This document shows, piece after piece, positions 1 to 8,841 of a stretch of DNA of 64,000 nt (positions within the stretch are counted from its first letter, which is position 1; each line of letters starts with the position of its first letter). The position numbers were made by a program, and so were the translations under genes. This DNA is from Verrucomicrobiota bacterium (lineage in GTDB: Bacteria > Verrucomicrobiota > Kiritimatiellia > SS1-B-03-39 > UBA6053): the NCBI GenBank assembly GCA_020831625.1, contig JAFIGD010000013.1:1-64000 (forward strand). The letters run 5' to 3'. The notes under the pieces are model-generated. The model saw nothing but the letters and a program-made list of their open reading frames with translations, had not been told where the DNA came from and ran no database searches.

Positions 1-100
1 TGGGGGTGGCCTCACTCCGTGTGGGGGGGGGGGGCGGCCGCCCCCCCCCCCCCGGGGGGGCGCCCCCCCCCCCCCCCACCACGGTGCATTTTTCTGCAGC
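1..100. repeat. GC homopolymer low-complexity stretch
   Basis: The window opens with long runs of G and C (about 30-80), with no codon-like structure and nothing else like it in the window. It could be a true low-complexity tract or, more likely, a sequencing or assembly artefact near a contig edge. The short proline/glycine-rich reading frame across it is not a believable gene. Confidence 0.6.
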
Positions 101-249
101 TATGAGGCACGTCGAAGTGAGCGTGGTGTGCGGCAGGAAAGCCGCCCCTCCGAAGCATTTTTTTGCAGGAAAGCACAATCGTTTCGCGCAATAGCGCATA
201 TATTTTAAATCGTAAATTAGGTATGGTGTAATCAGAAACTGATGAACCT
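101..249. other. Intergenic region with partial REP-like hairpin
   Basis: Positions 130-145 form a hairpin (GCGGC, loop AGGAAA, GCCGC) followed by CCCTCC, matching one arm of the large inverted repeat at 28303-28400. Two near-identical strings, GCATTTTT(C/T)TGCAG, flank it near 84 and 155. The last 60 bases are AT-rich and probably hold the promoter of the pilin cluster, but I cannot assign a clear -35/-10 pair. Confidence 0.45.
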
Positions 250-783
250 ATGTTTTATTCCAATCGAAAATTAGAAGAAACGTATCGCCGGAAGCAGGGA
301 ATGACTCTGGTGGAGGTGTTGCTGGCCACGATGATTTTTTCCATGGTGGCGCTTTCGTCGACCCGGGCGCTGCTGCAGGCGCGTCGGCTGGCGGAGTATA
401 ACGTTCATCTGATTACGGTGAATACGGTGATTGAGGGGTACCTGGAGCAAATGAAGAGCATGACCCTGGATCAGCTCACCTCCGAAGTAATTCCGACGAC
501 CCGGTTGGTCGACGGGGCCCCGTTGACCCAGGGGTTGACCGCCGACGGCTTGCGGAACGGGATTCTGACCGAAGTGCAATCCATTGATGTGAACGGCACT
601 CCGGACAATCCGAATGATGACATCCGCCTGTTTGTGCAGCCGATCGTCACCGACCGCCGGAGTGAAAATCCGCCCCATGTCGACATCCTGTTGAATTACC
701 GCTGGATTATTGAGGGTCCGAATGGCTCCAGACTTCGTGAGGGGTCGGTTCGCTATATCCGTTCCGCCATCCGAAACTCTTGA
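250..783 (+). CDS. Prepilin-type N-terminal cleavage/methylation protein (minor pseudopilin-like)
   Basis: A 177-residue protein with a type IV prepilin signature: basic leader ending in G17, then MTLVEVLLA with the conserved Glu at +5 and a hydrophobic helix to about residue 40. Prepilin peptidase would cut after G17. The rest has no catalytic motif, as expected for a minor pseudopilin of the PilV/GspI type. It is followed after 25 bases by a second pilin-like gene and then a PilX-like gene, so the three probably encode minor components of one type IV pilus or type II secretion-like fibre at the inner membrane. No Shine-Dalgarno is obvious. The family is clear; the exact subunit identity is not. 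Confidence 0.75.
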   Translation: MFYSNRKLEETYRRKQGMTLVEVLLATMIFSMVALSSTRALLQARRLAEYNVHLITVNTVIEGYLEQMKSMTLDQLTSEVIPTTRLVDGAPLTQGLTADGLRNGILTEVQSIDVNGTPDNPNDDIRLFVQPIVTDRRSENPPHVDILLNYRWIIEGPNGSRLREGSVRYIRSAIRNS

Positions 784-808
784 GAAAAACGCTTAACCCG
801 AAACGCTT

Positions 809-1471
809 ATGAAACATCCCCCCGAAAACAAACAGGCGTTCACGCTGCCGGAAGTGATGATGACTGTGTCCATTCTCAGCATTGTGTATGTGATGGCCTC
901 GAGTTTTATTTTTTCGAGTATGCAGGTGAACGCGATGACCACCGGAAAAACGCTGGTGAGCCGGGATATCCGCCAGTTCACGCAGCGATTCGGACAGGAC
1001 GCCCGCGCGGCGAATCACATGAGCATCCTCAAAGGCATCCGCACGAACCAGCAGGTGACGCAGTTGAATTCGGGAGACACGGGGGACTTTATTCTCTTTT
1101 ATTATCAGGAATATGATTACGCGGAGAAAAAACTGACCGTCTACCGGGTGGTCGGATATTATCGTCTGGTTGAGGACGCCTCGACGGGTGAGGGGCCGGT
1201 TTTCAGGTTTTCTGAGACGGGAAGTTGGGACACGGTCAATGACTATCCTCTGCCGCGGTTGCATCGAAGGGGACTGGTGTCGGAGGCGACAAATCAGACG
1301 CTGGAGGTTCAGGAGGTGGTGCAACTGACCCGCGGGCTTGCGGACGGAAATCTCTTTTACAACTACGCCCAGCGCCGCGCAGTGATTGTCCGCGGGGAAA
1401 TCGACAACCCCGGTCGCATGGGGCAGAACGCGATTAACACCTATAACTTCACGGTTTTTCCCCGGGGGTAA
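809..1471 (+). CDS. Prepilin-type N-terminal cleavage/methylation protein (GspJ/PilW-like)
   Basis: A 220-residue pilin-like protein. The leader ends at A11 and is followed by FTLPEVMMTV, a prepilin motif with Glu at +5, but with Ala instead of the usual Gly at -1. A single hydrophobic helix runs to about residue 35; the remainder is a soluble, beta-rich pilin head. It sits between another minor pilin and a large PilX-like gene on the same strand, and its stop codon is one base from the next start, so translation is probably coupled. Most likely a GspJ/PilW-like minor pseudopilin; the assignment within the class is by gene order only. Confidence 0.7.
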   Translation: MKHPPENKQAFTLPEVMMTVSILSIVYVMASSFIFSSMQVNAMTTGKTLVSRDIRQFTQRFGQDARAANHMSILKGIRTNQQVTQLNSGDTGDFILFYYQEYDYAEKKLTVYRVVGYYRLVEDASTGEGPVFRFSETGSWDTVNDYPLPRLHRRGLVSEATNQTLEVQEVVQLTRGLADGNLFYNYAQRRAVIVRGEIDNPGRMGQNAINTYNFTVFPRG

Positions 1472-1472
1472 T

Positions 1473-4160
1473 ATGAACAAAAGCGAGCACATGACCGATA
1501 TTTCTCTGAACGCCGACTCCGGCGCCTCACGCGAGGGCGGGGCGCTTTTTCTGGTGATTTTCGCGGCCGCGCTGATCGGCATGATGATTCCCTCGATGAT
1601 GGCGGTCACCAACAGCGAGATGCGGATGAATGCGGCCGCGGTCCGGCACAGCCGGGCGCGTTATGCAGCAGAATCGGTACTGGAACACGGTTTTGCGCAA
1701 ACGGACCGTCTCATCAGAGCCCAGAGTCATTACGACCGGTTCTTGCTGAAGCGGGACGGGGGGCTTGTCCAGCCCGCAATTCCCGACATTCAAGCGGATC
1801 TGACGCGCGGGGGCTGGGAGGTTCAGGACGTGGAGCTGCTGGCGGGGATTGTGCCGCTGGGTGACCGCCGGTTTATTGATCCCTCCGATGACGGAAACGA
1901 ATTGGATGAATTGCGGGGCCAGTACGTCATCAGCCGCTACGTGATGATGATGGCGAAAGCCACGGTGGCGCACGGGGTGCTGGGCACCTCCACCGCCTAT
2001 GCCCAGCAGTATCTTGAAATCCGGGACAGTCCTTTGTTCGCCTACGCGATTTTTTACAACGATATCATGGGGTTAACCCCCGGGCCGCACACGGAAATTC
2101 ACGGCCCGGTTCACTGCAATCAGCATATGATCCTGCGGCCGTGGGGCGGTCTGGATTATCACAGCCAGGTCAACACCGTGGGGGGGTACAAGCGCCTCGG
2201 CGGTGAATTCACCTTTCCTGGACTTTACGGAGGCCAGTTAACCCCGGAATTCACGTTGACAGACGGCACCAAAGGATGGTGGGACACGTTTAATTTTCCG
2301 CCGGATGCGGATTTCGTGTCGGAATTCGGGCGCTGGTTCGGGGAGAATCTACGGACAGAGCGGCATGATTTGCGGCAGGTGTATCCGCCGGCGTTCGGAG
2401 ACATGGTGCCACTGGCGGACGGCAGTCCCGGACTGCACCGCATCATTCAGGCACCGCTGCGGCGAAGCGATCCGCGGCTTTCAGCGGAGGAATGGGAGGA
2501 ACTGCTTCCGATTGAGCAACAGAAATTCAGCACCAAAGCGGGCATTGTTTTTCAGGTGGATGTGAGCCCGGCTCCGATTCCGACACTTGCGGCATGGGGC
2601 GGCCTTTACGACGGCACCCAGCTGGCGCTGCATGAAGACGGCCGCATTCTGTATCCGACCCGGGTCATCCGCTTTGACAACGACACCAACCGACCCGTGC
2701 TGGACGCGCACGGGAATTATGTCTTTATCGACATCCCCTCCACCGCCACGCGCGAATGGTTTGACTCGCTCGATCATCAGGAGCTGTTGTTGCGGGACAA
2801 CGACAAAATCAACATTACCCCCTGGGAGGCCCGTCACGCTTTTCTCAGCACCCTATACACCGAAGGGCAGTTGTATGATGTGAGTATCCGCGCGTTCAGG
2901 TACGAGCCGTCCGATTCGGGGGATTACTTCCGAAACGGTGAACGCCACACGCGGGTTGAAATCACCGGATCGATCCCCCGTCTGCATGATAATTCGCCGG
3001 ACGGGATCTTCCGCACGCATTATCATGAAGGTTCCCCGGGGAGCAGCGGTGTTTTTCATAAGCAAACCGGTCGGAATTTTGAAAGAGACGGCCAGGACCG
3101 GGTGACGCAGTGGCTGCTCAATTCCAATGAGTATGGAAACTTCGGAAACATTCCCGCAGACTTTCTGCCCGACGGCGGTCCGGCGCCGCGGATGATGTGG
3201 GACTCGCGGCGGCGTCAATGGGTGAACATGGTGGATCTGGACATCGGGAATCTGAAGAAAGCGCTGGATGGCGGCTCGCTGGCCCCGGCCTGGAACGGAA
3301 TCGTCTATGTGGAGTTTCTACATAACGGCGCGCCGATTGAAGACACGTTTCAGGATGTGCACGGCAATTTGTTCCCGTATGAGGACCGCGCCTATTCCCG
3401 CAGCGGCCTGCGGGTGATCAACGCGCGCCGGGTTCCGACAACGGAAGGACCGGACGGGCTGGACGACGGATTCACGCTGGCCACCAACAACGCGATGTAT
3501 GTGAAAGGCAGTTTTAATGCCGACGGCAATATGAATACCGGGACCGCGCAGGAGCCGGATGTGCCCTCGACCGATTCGGCCAAAGCCGAAGTGCCGACGG
3601 CGCTGATCGCGGATTCACTCACACTGCTCTCGGACAACTGGAACGATTCCATGAGCCGGGCGGATGTGAACCGCACCCGCGGCAGCGGAGTGGAGGGCCC
3701 CAATCACCGCGCCCGGCCCACCCATCTTGAAATCGCGGCGGCGGTGATCACCGGCATGCCGCCGGGAGACGAGCTGCCCTGGGACTCGCGCACCGTCCAG
3801 TTCACCCACAACGGCGGACCGCTGAATCAGCTGCGACTGCTGGAGTTTTTCGGTGAGGATGTCATCACCCGCTTCCGGGGCAGTCTGGTGCAGCTCTACG
3901 AGCACACCGTGTCCTGGGAGCCGTGGCGGCTGCGGTACACCTATCTTCCGCCCCGGCGGGAATACGGATTCGCGCAAATTTTCGAAAACGGGCGCTATCC
4001 GCCCGGAACGCCCACGGTTCAGTCCTTCCGGCGGGCGATCTACCGTCAAATCGGCCCCGACACCTACGGGGCCCTCGCAAACATCCTCAAGCAGACCTCT
4101 GCGGAGGACTGGTCGGAAAAAGAATATGCGGAGGCCTTAAATGCGGTGTATGGAAACTGA
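1473..4160 (+). CDS. PilX-like pilus assembly protein with large C-terminal region
   Basis: An 895-residue protein. I start it at the ATG at 1473, one base after the previous stop, because this puts a short polar stretch and then a single hydrophobic helix (about residues 24-45) at the N terminus, as in PilX-type minor pilins. An upstream in-frame extension to 1386 would overlap the previous gene. The long remainder is polar, rich in Asn, Asp, Gly and aromatic residues, and looks extracellular; I recognise no enzyme motif. It closes the three-gene pilin cluster. PilX-like proteins can act as adhesive or tip subunits, so the large C-terminal part could be a surface adhesin (inference). It is much longer than ordinary PilX. 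Confidence 0.65.
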   Translation: MNKSEHMTDISLNADSGASREGGALFLVIFAAALIGMMIPSMMAVTNSEMRMNAAAVRHSRARYAAESVLEHGFAQTDRLIRAQSHYDRFLLKRDGGLVQPAIPDIQADLTRGGWEVQDVELLAGIVPLGDRRFIDPSDDGNELDELRGQYVISRYVMMMAKATVAHGVLGTSTAYAQQYLEIRDSPLFAYAIFYNDIMGLTPGPHTEIHGPVHCNQHMILRPWGGLDYHSQVNTVGGYKRLGGEFTFPGLYGGQLTPEFTLTDGTKGWWDTFNFPPDADFVSEFGRWFGENLRTERHDLRQVYPPAFGDMVPLADGSPGLHRIIQAPLRRSDPRLSAEEWEELLPIEQQKFSTKAGIVFQVDVSPAPIPTLAAWGGLYDGTQLALHEDGRILYPTRVIRFDNDTNRPVLDAHGNYVFIDIPSTATREWFDSLDHQELLLRDNDKINITPWEARHAFLSTLYTEGQLYDVSIRAFRYEPSDSGDYFRNGERHTRVEITGSIPRLHDNSPDGIFRTHYHEGSPGSSGVFHKQTGRNFERDGQDRVTQWLLNSNEYGNFGNIPADFLPDGGPAPRMMWDSRRRQWVNMVDLDIGNLKKALDGGSLAPAWNGIVYVEFLHNGAPIEDTFQDVHGNLFPYEDRAYSRSGLRVINARRVPTTEGPDGLDDGFTLATNNAMYVKGSFNADGNMNTGTAQEPDVPSTDSAKAEVPTALIADSLTLLSDNWNDSMSRADVNRTRGSGVEGPNHRARPTHLEIAAAVITGMPPGDELPWDSRTVQFTHNGGPLNQLRLLEFFGEDVITRFRGSLVQLYEHTVSWEPWRLRYTYLPPRREYGFAQIFENGRYPPGTPTVQSFRRAIYRQIGPDTYGALANILKQTSAEDWSEKEYAEALNAVYGN

Positions 4161-4359
4161 GCGAACAGCCTTTTCCGAGGTTCGGAAAAGAAATCAAAGT
4201 GTTTTCCGACTCTCGGAAACCGATAAGTTCAATGGTTTGAATGATCTGCCGCCGGATTTCGCTGGTTTTGGTCTTCCGGAAGAAACTATCATGAATGAAA
4301 GCGAAGGTATCGTTGTGAAAAAACTAAAGAAATTTGCGGAAAACCACAAAGACACGTGA
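4141..4359 (+). CDS. Possible small ORF, doubtful
   Basis: A 72-codon frame overlapping the end of the PilX-like gene by 20 bases. It has no Shine-Dalgarno, no recognisable domain, and carries two palindromes (4171-4189 and 4202-4219) in its first third. Its composition is mixed-charge with no membrane segment. The palindromes suggest this is intergenic regulatory or repeat DNA and not a gene, so I keep it only as a low-probability candidate. Confidence 0.12.
   Translation: MRCMETERTAFSEVRKRNQSVFRLSETDKFNGLNDLPPDFAGFGLPEETIMNESEGIVVKKLKKFAENHKDT
4171..4220. repeat. Paired palindromes TTTTCCGA-N3-TCGGAAAA
   Basis: Two dyads of the same type: 4171-4189 with perfect 8-bp arms and spacer GGT, and 4202-4219 with 7-8-bp arms and spacer CTC. 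Their centres are 31 bp apart, about three helical turns. Similar pairs with 32-bp spacing occur inside the GH9-like gene (15024-15073) and inside gluQ (45709-45759). Function unknown: a repeat family or a protein-binding site. Confidence 0.6.
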
Positions 4360-4426
4360 AGCGATCTTCTCTACAATCCCGTCATAACCCAAAGCTGTCC
4401 CCACTCAACCCAACAGGAGTACTCTC

Positions 4427-5170
4427 ATGAATATCAAACAAACTCTTCTTTTCACCGCCCTGGCCTTTGGTCTGGGATCGGCGCAGGCTGGAATTATTGT
4501 CACAGATGGCACAACATTATACTCAAATTCCGATAATGTTTTTGTACCAGCTAACACTATGGCGAATGCTCTCTTTATTCGGGACACTGGAACTGGTGAT
4601 AATGATGATCGTGCGGGATTGCAAACCTTTCGATGGACGGGAAATAATAATTACGAAATTGTAGGATTAAATATCATTGTCAGTAGATTAAATGAAGGAG
4701 CAACGGGACTTTTTCGATTGATTGATTTTGGGGAGTCTGCCCCCCCAACAAATTTCAACAGAGCCAGGCTCGATGATCCTGGCGATGATGATTTTTACCC
4801 TACCCTTGTAAGTGAGATCATTACGATATCTGCCTCTCAAGCCTATGGCGGACCTGGAAATGACGAAGATAAAACATTAACATGGAATCTTCCATCTACC
4901 GTGTCCTTGCAAAACAACAGGTTTTATGGATTGGACATTGTCGGCCAGACTGTGGGTCAAAGTATTGTCTGGCGTACAGCTACCAATAACCCATTTGCTA
5001 ATGGTATGGCTTATTCAAAAAGTGAATCATCTAGCCCAACAAATTACATTGCTGTTAGTAATAATGACTTCTCCCTCGCCCTCGTCGCCGTTCCCGAGCC
5101 CGGCACCCTCGCACTGCTCGGGATTGCCGGACTGGCGTTGGCGCTGACGGCGAAACGCCGTCGGGGCTGA
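4427..5170 (+). CDS. PEP-CTERM sorting domain protein
   Basis: A 247-residue secreted protein. The N terminus is a signal peptide (about residues 1-21, ending SAQA), and the C terminus is a PEP-CTERM signal: VPEPGT, a hydrophobic helix and a basic tail KRRRG. In bacteria with exosortase such proteins are processed and moved to the cell surface or exopolysaccharide matrix; the exosortase itself is not in this window. The middle is beta-rich with no known domain. AGGAG lies 8 bases before the ATG. The central 500 bases are clearly AT-rich (one 60-base sample is near 37% GC), whereas the sorting-signal end returns to the GC-rich local composition, so the gene looks mosaic. A strong terminator follows. 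Confidence 0.85.
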   Translation: MNIKQTLLFTALAFGLGSAQAGIIVTDGTTLYSNSDNVFVPANTMANALFIRDTGTGDNDDRAGLQTFRWTGNNNYEIVGLNIIVSRLNEGATGLFRLIDFGESAPPTNFNRARLDDPGDDDFYPTLVSEIITISASQAYGGPGNDEDKTLTWNLPSTVSLQNNRFYGLDIVGQTVGQSIVWRTATNNPFANGMAYSKSESSSPTNYIAVSNNDFSLALVAVPEPGTLALLGIAGLALALTAKRRRG

Positions 5171-5196
5171 ATACGTTGTGTTTGATTTTTGTGGGT

Positions 5197-5226
5197 CGCT
5201 CCCGGTTTCGGCCGGGGGCGTTTTTT
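5197..5226 (+). terminator. Rho-independent terminator of the PEP-CTERM gene
   Basis: A 9-bp stem (5197-5205 with 5212-5220, one G-U pair), a 6-base loop and six T residues. It lies 26 bases after the PEP-CTERM stop codon, and its T-run reaches the stop codon of the convergent regulator gene. Confidence 0.85.
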
Positions 5227-6373
5227 ATGAGCCCTCCCGGTACTGGCTTGGGGTTTGGCCGGTTTTGTCTTTGAAGCGGACGCTGAATTCGCGGGCGTTG
5301 GTGAAGCCGCAGGCCTCGGCGATGTCGGTCATGTTTTTCTGGCTGTGGCGCAGGAGGCGTTTGGCGAGGTGGAGACGCATGTGCAGGAGTTGTTGGTAAG
5401 GGCCCTGGTCGAGATGCTTTTTGAAGAGGTATTCGAGGTTGCGCCGGGAGGCGGCGCAGGCGCGGGCCAGATCGTCGATGCTCACGGGGTCGGCCAGATG
5501 ATGCTCCATCCATTGCAGGGCGCGGGCCACGGTGGGGTCGACGGAATGATAGTAGGGGGCGGATTCGTCGTAGTGAATTCCTTTCGGGGAAACGAGTTCC
5601 CGTAAGCCGCCCGGCATGTCGTCTTCGCGGAAGCAGCGGGCGAGTTCCTGAACCGCGCGCTGACCGAGGGTTTCCGCGTCGGGGATGACGCTGCTGAGCC
5701 GCAAGGGGCTGAGTTCGGAGAGGATCAGGTCGTGGTCCACTCCGATGACCGCGAAATCCTCCGGGACGCTGAATCCGAGCTGAATTGCGGCGGTGAGCAG
5801 GCTGCGGGCATGGCTGTCGTCTGAACAGAAGATTCCGCAGGGGCGGGGAAGGGTGGTGAGAAAATCCTTGAGGGCGGTGTTCCCTTTTTTGCATTCGCAG
5901 GAATGCCCGCGCGGGGAATCCATGTTGTTGAGGGCTTCCCGGAATCCCTGCGCCCTGAGTTCCGAGTACTGCAGGCCCTCGACACCGAAAAATGCGGTAT
6001 GGGAAAGTCCCATGCGCTCAAAGTGATGGGCGGCGGCCTCGCCGATGGCCAGGTCATCCGCGCGAATCCATCCCACGCCCGCCGGGATCTGTTCCGGAGG
6101 CATCCGCGACGAAAAGAGGATGACCCGCGTGTTCCGGCTGAGAAACCAGTCCATGTGTTTCGGTTCTAAAAACGGGGCGATCACTCCGTGTATGTCGGGC
6201 TGGTCTTTGTGGGCGAACATTTCCTCCGGGCGGTGTTCCAAAATACGGAAGCGCAGTCCGGGATGAATACCGGCCTCGCGAACGGCGGCCTCGGCCACGC
6301 GCCGGAAGTAGGCGAACCGTTCAAAGCCGAACAGGGCCAGGGCATGATCTCCGGGGGAGGGTTTGGGTGTCAT
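5225..6373 (-). CDS. XylR-type AraC family transcriptional regulator
   Basis: A 382-residue regulator with the domain order of E. coli XylR: an N-terminal periplasmic-binding-protein-like sugar sensor (about 1-275, with a VIGVDHD-type strand) and a C-terminal AraC double helix-turn-helix (about 285-380, including the typical DIAEACGFTNAREFSVRFK second helix pair). Proteins of this kind bind a sugar and activate catabolic genes. It is divergent from the six-hairpin glycosidase at 6486, so that gene is the natural target. The shared 112-base intergenic region contains a dyad at 6415-6429. The start at 6373 has no Shine-Dalgarno. The ligand cannot be read from sequence. Confidence 0.88.
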   Translation of the reverse strand: MTPKPSPGDHALALFGFERFAYFRRVAEAAVREAGIHPGLRFRILEHRPEEMFAHKDQPDIHGVIAPFLEPKHMDWFLSRNTRVILFSSRMPPEQIPAGVGWIRADDLAIGEAAAHHFERMGLSHTAFFGVEGLQYSELRAQGFREALNNMDSPRGHSCECKKGNTALKDFLTTLPRPCGIFCSDDSHARSLLTAAIQLGFSVPEDFAVIGVDHDLILSELSPLRLSSVIPDAETLGQRAVQELARCFREDDMPGGLRELVSPKGIHYDESAPYYHSVDPTVARALQWMEHHLADPVSIDDLARACAASRRNLEYLFKKHLDQGPYQQLLHMRLHLAKRLLRHSQKNMTDIAEACGFTNAREFSVRFKDKTGQTPSQYREGS

Positions 6374-6414
6374 GTTATAAAGTGTATACAGGATTTACAG
6401 ATTCCAAAAGCAAA

Positions 6415-6485
6415 TTCAACAGATTGAAAGATCGGGGCGATTGGAAAGGGTTGTGCTTTATGATTTTAGTCCCGAAGATGACAGG
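6415..6485 (+). promoter_or_regulatory. Dyad and promoter region upstream of glycosidase
   Basis: The dyad TTCAACAGATTGAAA (6415-6429) ends 56 bases before the ATG at 6486, exactly as at 10594 and 12380. Downstream, TTGTGC at 6451-6456 with a weak -10 12 bases before the ATG fits the window's leaderless pattern. A better -10 string, TATGAT at 6459-6464, would instead give a 15-base leader. The dyad is the firm part; the choice of -10 is open. Confidence 0.5.
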
Positions 6486-8774
6486 ATGTCGATTTCGTTT
6501 TCTCCCCGCCGTGAACCGGTGCTGATTTTTCTGCATTCGCCCGCCGCCCTGCGGGTGGAATTCAATTTGGACACCTCGACCCTGCACCTCTGGCCCTCGC
6601 CGGGCGCGGGCGGAAGCCCCGATGCGCGGGCGCGGGATTTCTCGAACCGGGACGTGCATCTGGAGGTGTTTGAGGCGGTGACCCTGCCGGGGTGCGGTCT
6701 GGCGGATTTTGAAGGCTGTGAATACGATCCTTGGCATACGGAGCTGCGGTTTTCGCATCAGGTCCTGCATTTGGCGGTGTCGCATGACGCGGCGGAACTT
6801 TTGGTCTGGGCGGAGGCTCCGCAGGCGGTGGAGGTGGTGACCGCTCTGACCGACACGGTGCGGCTGGCGAGCGACCGGGTCCTGCGGGTGGAGCATTCGG
6901 AGCGGGGGAAATCCTTTTGCTTCGCGCTGCGGGGACCGGAGGGCTTGGGGCTTCGGCACAGTCCGAAGCCGAGTCCGGGAAACAAGGTGTATTCGCGCGG
7001 GGTGCTGCCGCCGGGGCGGGGGATGGTGATGGGGCTTGATCCGAATGATCCGACGGATCGGTCGGATCCGACCGATCAGCCGGATCTGACGGAGCCCGAC
7101 CCGCGGCAGTGGCTCGAGAGGACCGGGGCCTGGCTGGCGCCGATGGTGGCGGCGGGCCGGTTGCGGGATCCGGCGTATCCGGTGTTGGAGACGATGCGGC
7201 GGTTGAATCAAAGGGGGCTGGCGTCGATGGTGGATCACAGCGGGACGGTGCGGGCGTCGATTAAATCGATTTATTATCTGATCTGGATTCGGGACGCGGT
7301 GTTCGCGGCGGCGGGATGTGTGGCGGGGGGCTGGCCGCACCGGCTGGAGAAGCTGTGTGAAGTGCTGCTGTCGAATCCCTGTCATGCCAAAGGCCCGGGC
7401 GTGCCGGAGGGGAGGATGTTCGCGCAGTTGATCCATCCCGACGGGGGGAAGTACGAAGAGGACGGGATCTTTTACGTGCTGTGGGCGGTGTTTTCGCACT
7501 GGTCGCAGACGGGATCGGACCGCTTTGTATCGGGCGGGCGGGGAAAACTGTTGCGTGAGGCGGTCGATTGGGTGGACCGACGCTGTTTTGACGCGGAGCG
7601 GGGGCTGTACGGGGGGCATTTCGCGGATGAGACCCCGGCCTGGGGTTCCAGAGATCACGGGTGGGATTATGTGACCGGGAAGCCGCTGGACGGCGGGGAT
7701 CATATCCGCGCGGCCGGCGGGCCGGTGACCCGGTCGTATGATATTTACATCAACACCCTGATGCATTCGGTGTGGTCGATGTGGGCGCGGATGACGGCGG
7801 ATTCGGGGGCGCAGGCGCGGGCGGATGCCTTGTGGGAAGGCTTGCGGGACTTCTACGAAGACCGGAAGGACGGTTTGCCCGCCTACGGGGATTTGGTGTT
7901 GCGGGACGGGGGCGAAGAGCGGGTGTACGCCTGGGGGCCGGTGTCTTCGGTGTATGTGTGGGCGCTGACCCTGCCGAACTTTCTTCCTTTAGAGGACAAA
8001 GACGAGGTGTTGGCGGTTTTGCTGAAGCGGCTGGCGGCGGAGCCGGGGATGCACTGGAACAACGGGCTGTGCGCGGCGGTCGCGGCCTGCGATCCGTGGG
8101 TGAACGGAGAGGCGGACGGGGTGTCGCTCCTGGTGAGGATCAGCGAGGACGCGATGAAGCCCGGCCCCTGGCATCCGATGGGCGGGGCGATGCCGGAGAA
8201 ATTTGATGCGCCGCAGGGGAATTTGTATCACGACATCCGCCCGCAGGCCTTCGCGATGGGGGCGTGGCTGGGGGCTCTGGCCTCGTTCGGCCTCCGCCGT
8301 CTGCCGCACGGGCTGGCTCTGCGGCCGACGGGGGTGTACGGCGGGATCGGGGGGCATGAGGCTTTCGGGCGGACATTTGATGTGGATTTCACGCCCGAAA
8401 CTGACCCGGTGCTGCGGATCAACAGTGAACTCTGTCCGCATTCGCTGCAGGTGCCGGAGGCATTATTGTGTCCGGGACACAATGCGCTCGCGCTGGGCGG
8501 CCGGCCGGTGGAGCGGCCGCTGTTGCTGCGTTCGGATGTGAAACTGATCTCGGTGGAGGTGCATGGAGAACGGATTTGTTACACGCTCGAAGCCTTCGGT
8601 TCCGCAGAACTGGTGTTTGAAGGGGAGCTGAAGGAGGTCTGTTGCGTTGGGGATGACGGCGGGCCGCTGGATATGCGGGTCACGCCCCGGGAGGGACGGC
8701 GGGTGCTCCGGTTCCGTGCCGCCGGGCGGGTGGCGGTAAGCGTAAACAAACATGACGGCGAAGGCACCGGTTGA
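6486..8774 (+). CDS. Six-hairpin (alpha/alpha)6-barrel glycoside hydrolase
   Basis: A 762-residue protein. I prefer the ATG at 6486 over the in-frame TTG at 6441 because the dyad-to-start distance then matches two other genes. The first ~210 residues are beta-rich; from about 230 comes a helical barrel with an IWIRDAVFAA stretch resembling the substrate-binding motif of GH15/GH63/GH78-type six-hairpin glycosidases, then GWDYV and acidic residues typical of such active sites; the last ~130 residues are beta-rich. There is no signal peptide, so it probably acts in the cytoplasm on imported oligosaccharides. Divergence from a XylR-type regulator supports a sugar-inducible catabolic role. The exact GH family is not determined. 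Codon use is extremely GC-rich. Confidence 0.7.
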   Translation: MSISFSPRREPVLIFLHSPAALRVEFNLDTSTLHLWPSPGAGGSPDARARDFSNRDVHLEVFEAVTLPGCGLADFEGCEYDPWHTELRFSHQVLHLAVSHDAAELLVWAEAPQAVEVVTALTDTVRLASDRVLRVEHSERGKSFCFALRGPEGLGLRHSPKPSPGNKVYSRGVLPPGRGMVMGLDPNDPTDRSDPTDQPDLTEPDPRQWLERTGAWLAPMVAAGRLRDPAYPVLETMRRLNQRGLASMVDHSGTVRASIKSIYYLIWIRDAVFAAAGCVAGGWPHRLEKLCEVLLSNPCHAKGPGVPEGRMFAQLIHPDGGKYEEDGIFYVLWAVFSHWSQTGSDRFVSGGRGKLLREAVDWVDRRCFDAERGLYGGHFADETPAWGSRDHGWDYVTGKPLDGGDHIRAAGGPVTRSYDIYINTLMHSVWSMWARMTADSGAQARADALWEGLRDFYEDRKDGLPAYGDLVLRDGGEERVYAWGPVSSVYVWALTLPNFLPLEDKDEVLAVLLKRLAAEPGMHWNNGLCAAVAACDPWVNGEADGVSLLVRISEDAMKPGPWHPMGGAMPEKFDAPQGNLYHDIRPQAFAMGAWLGALASFGLRRLPHGLALRPTGVYGGIGGHEAFGRTFDVDFTPETDPVLRINSELCPHSLQVPEALLCPGHNALALGGRPVERPLLLRSDVKLISVEVHGERICYTLEAFGSAELVFEGELKEVCCVGDDGGPLDMRVTPREGRRVLRFRAAGRVAVSVNKHDGEGTG

Positions 8775-8807
8775 GCCGGGCCGTTGGCATTGATGGCAAA
8801 TTTATGC

Positions 8808-8841
8808 TTTACCTTTGCTCATCCATGCATATCATGGATAC
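8808..8841 (+). promoter_or_regulatory. Leaderless promoter with operator palindrome of TA pair 1
   Basis: TTTACC (8808-8813), 16 bases, TATCAT (8830-8835), then six bases to the ATG at 8842. ATCCATG-CATAT-CATGGAT (8821-8839) is a perfect 7-bp inverted repeat covering the -10 box, which is where an autoregulating antitoxin would bind. No Shine-Dalgarno is present. Confidence 0.6.

Noticed and set aside
6..194. Pro/Gly-rich 62-codon frame at the window start
   Set aside because: Made by homopolymer GC runs; no start signal and no protein-like sequence.
6424..6429. TTGAAA inside the dyad as a -35 box itself
   Set aside because: No -10 lies 16-18 bases downstream consistently, whereas a separate -35/-10 pair does fit further downstream at all seven sites.
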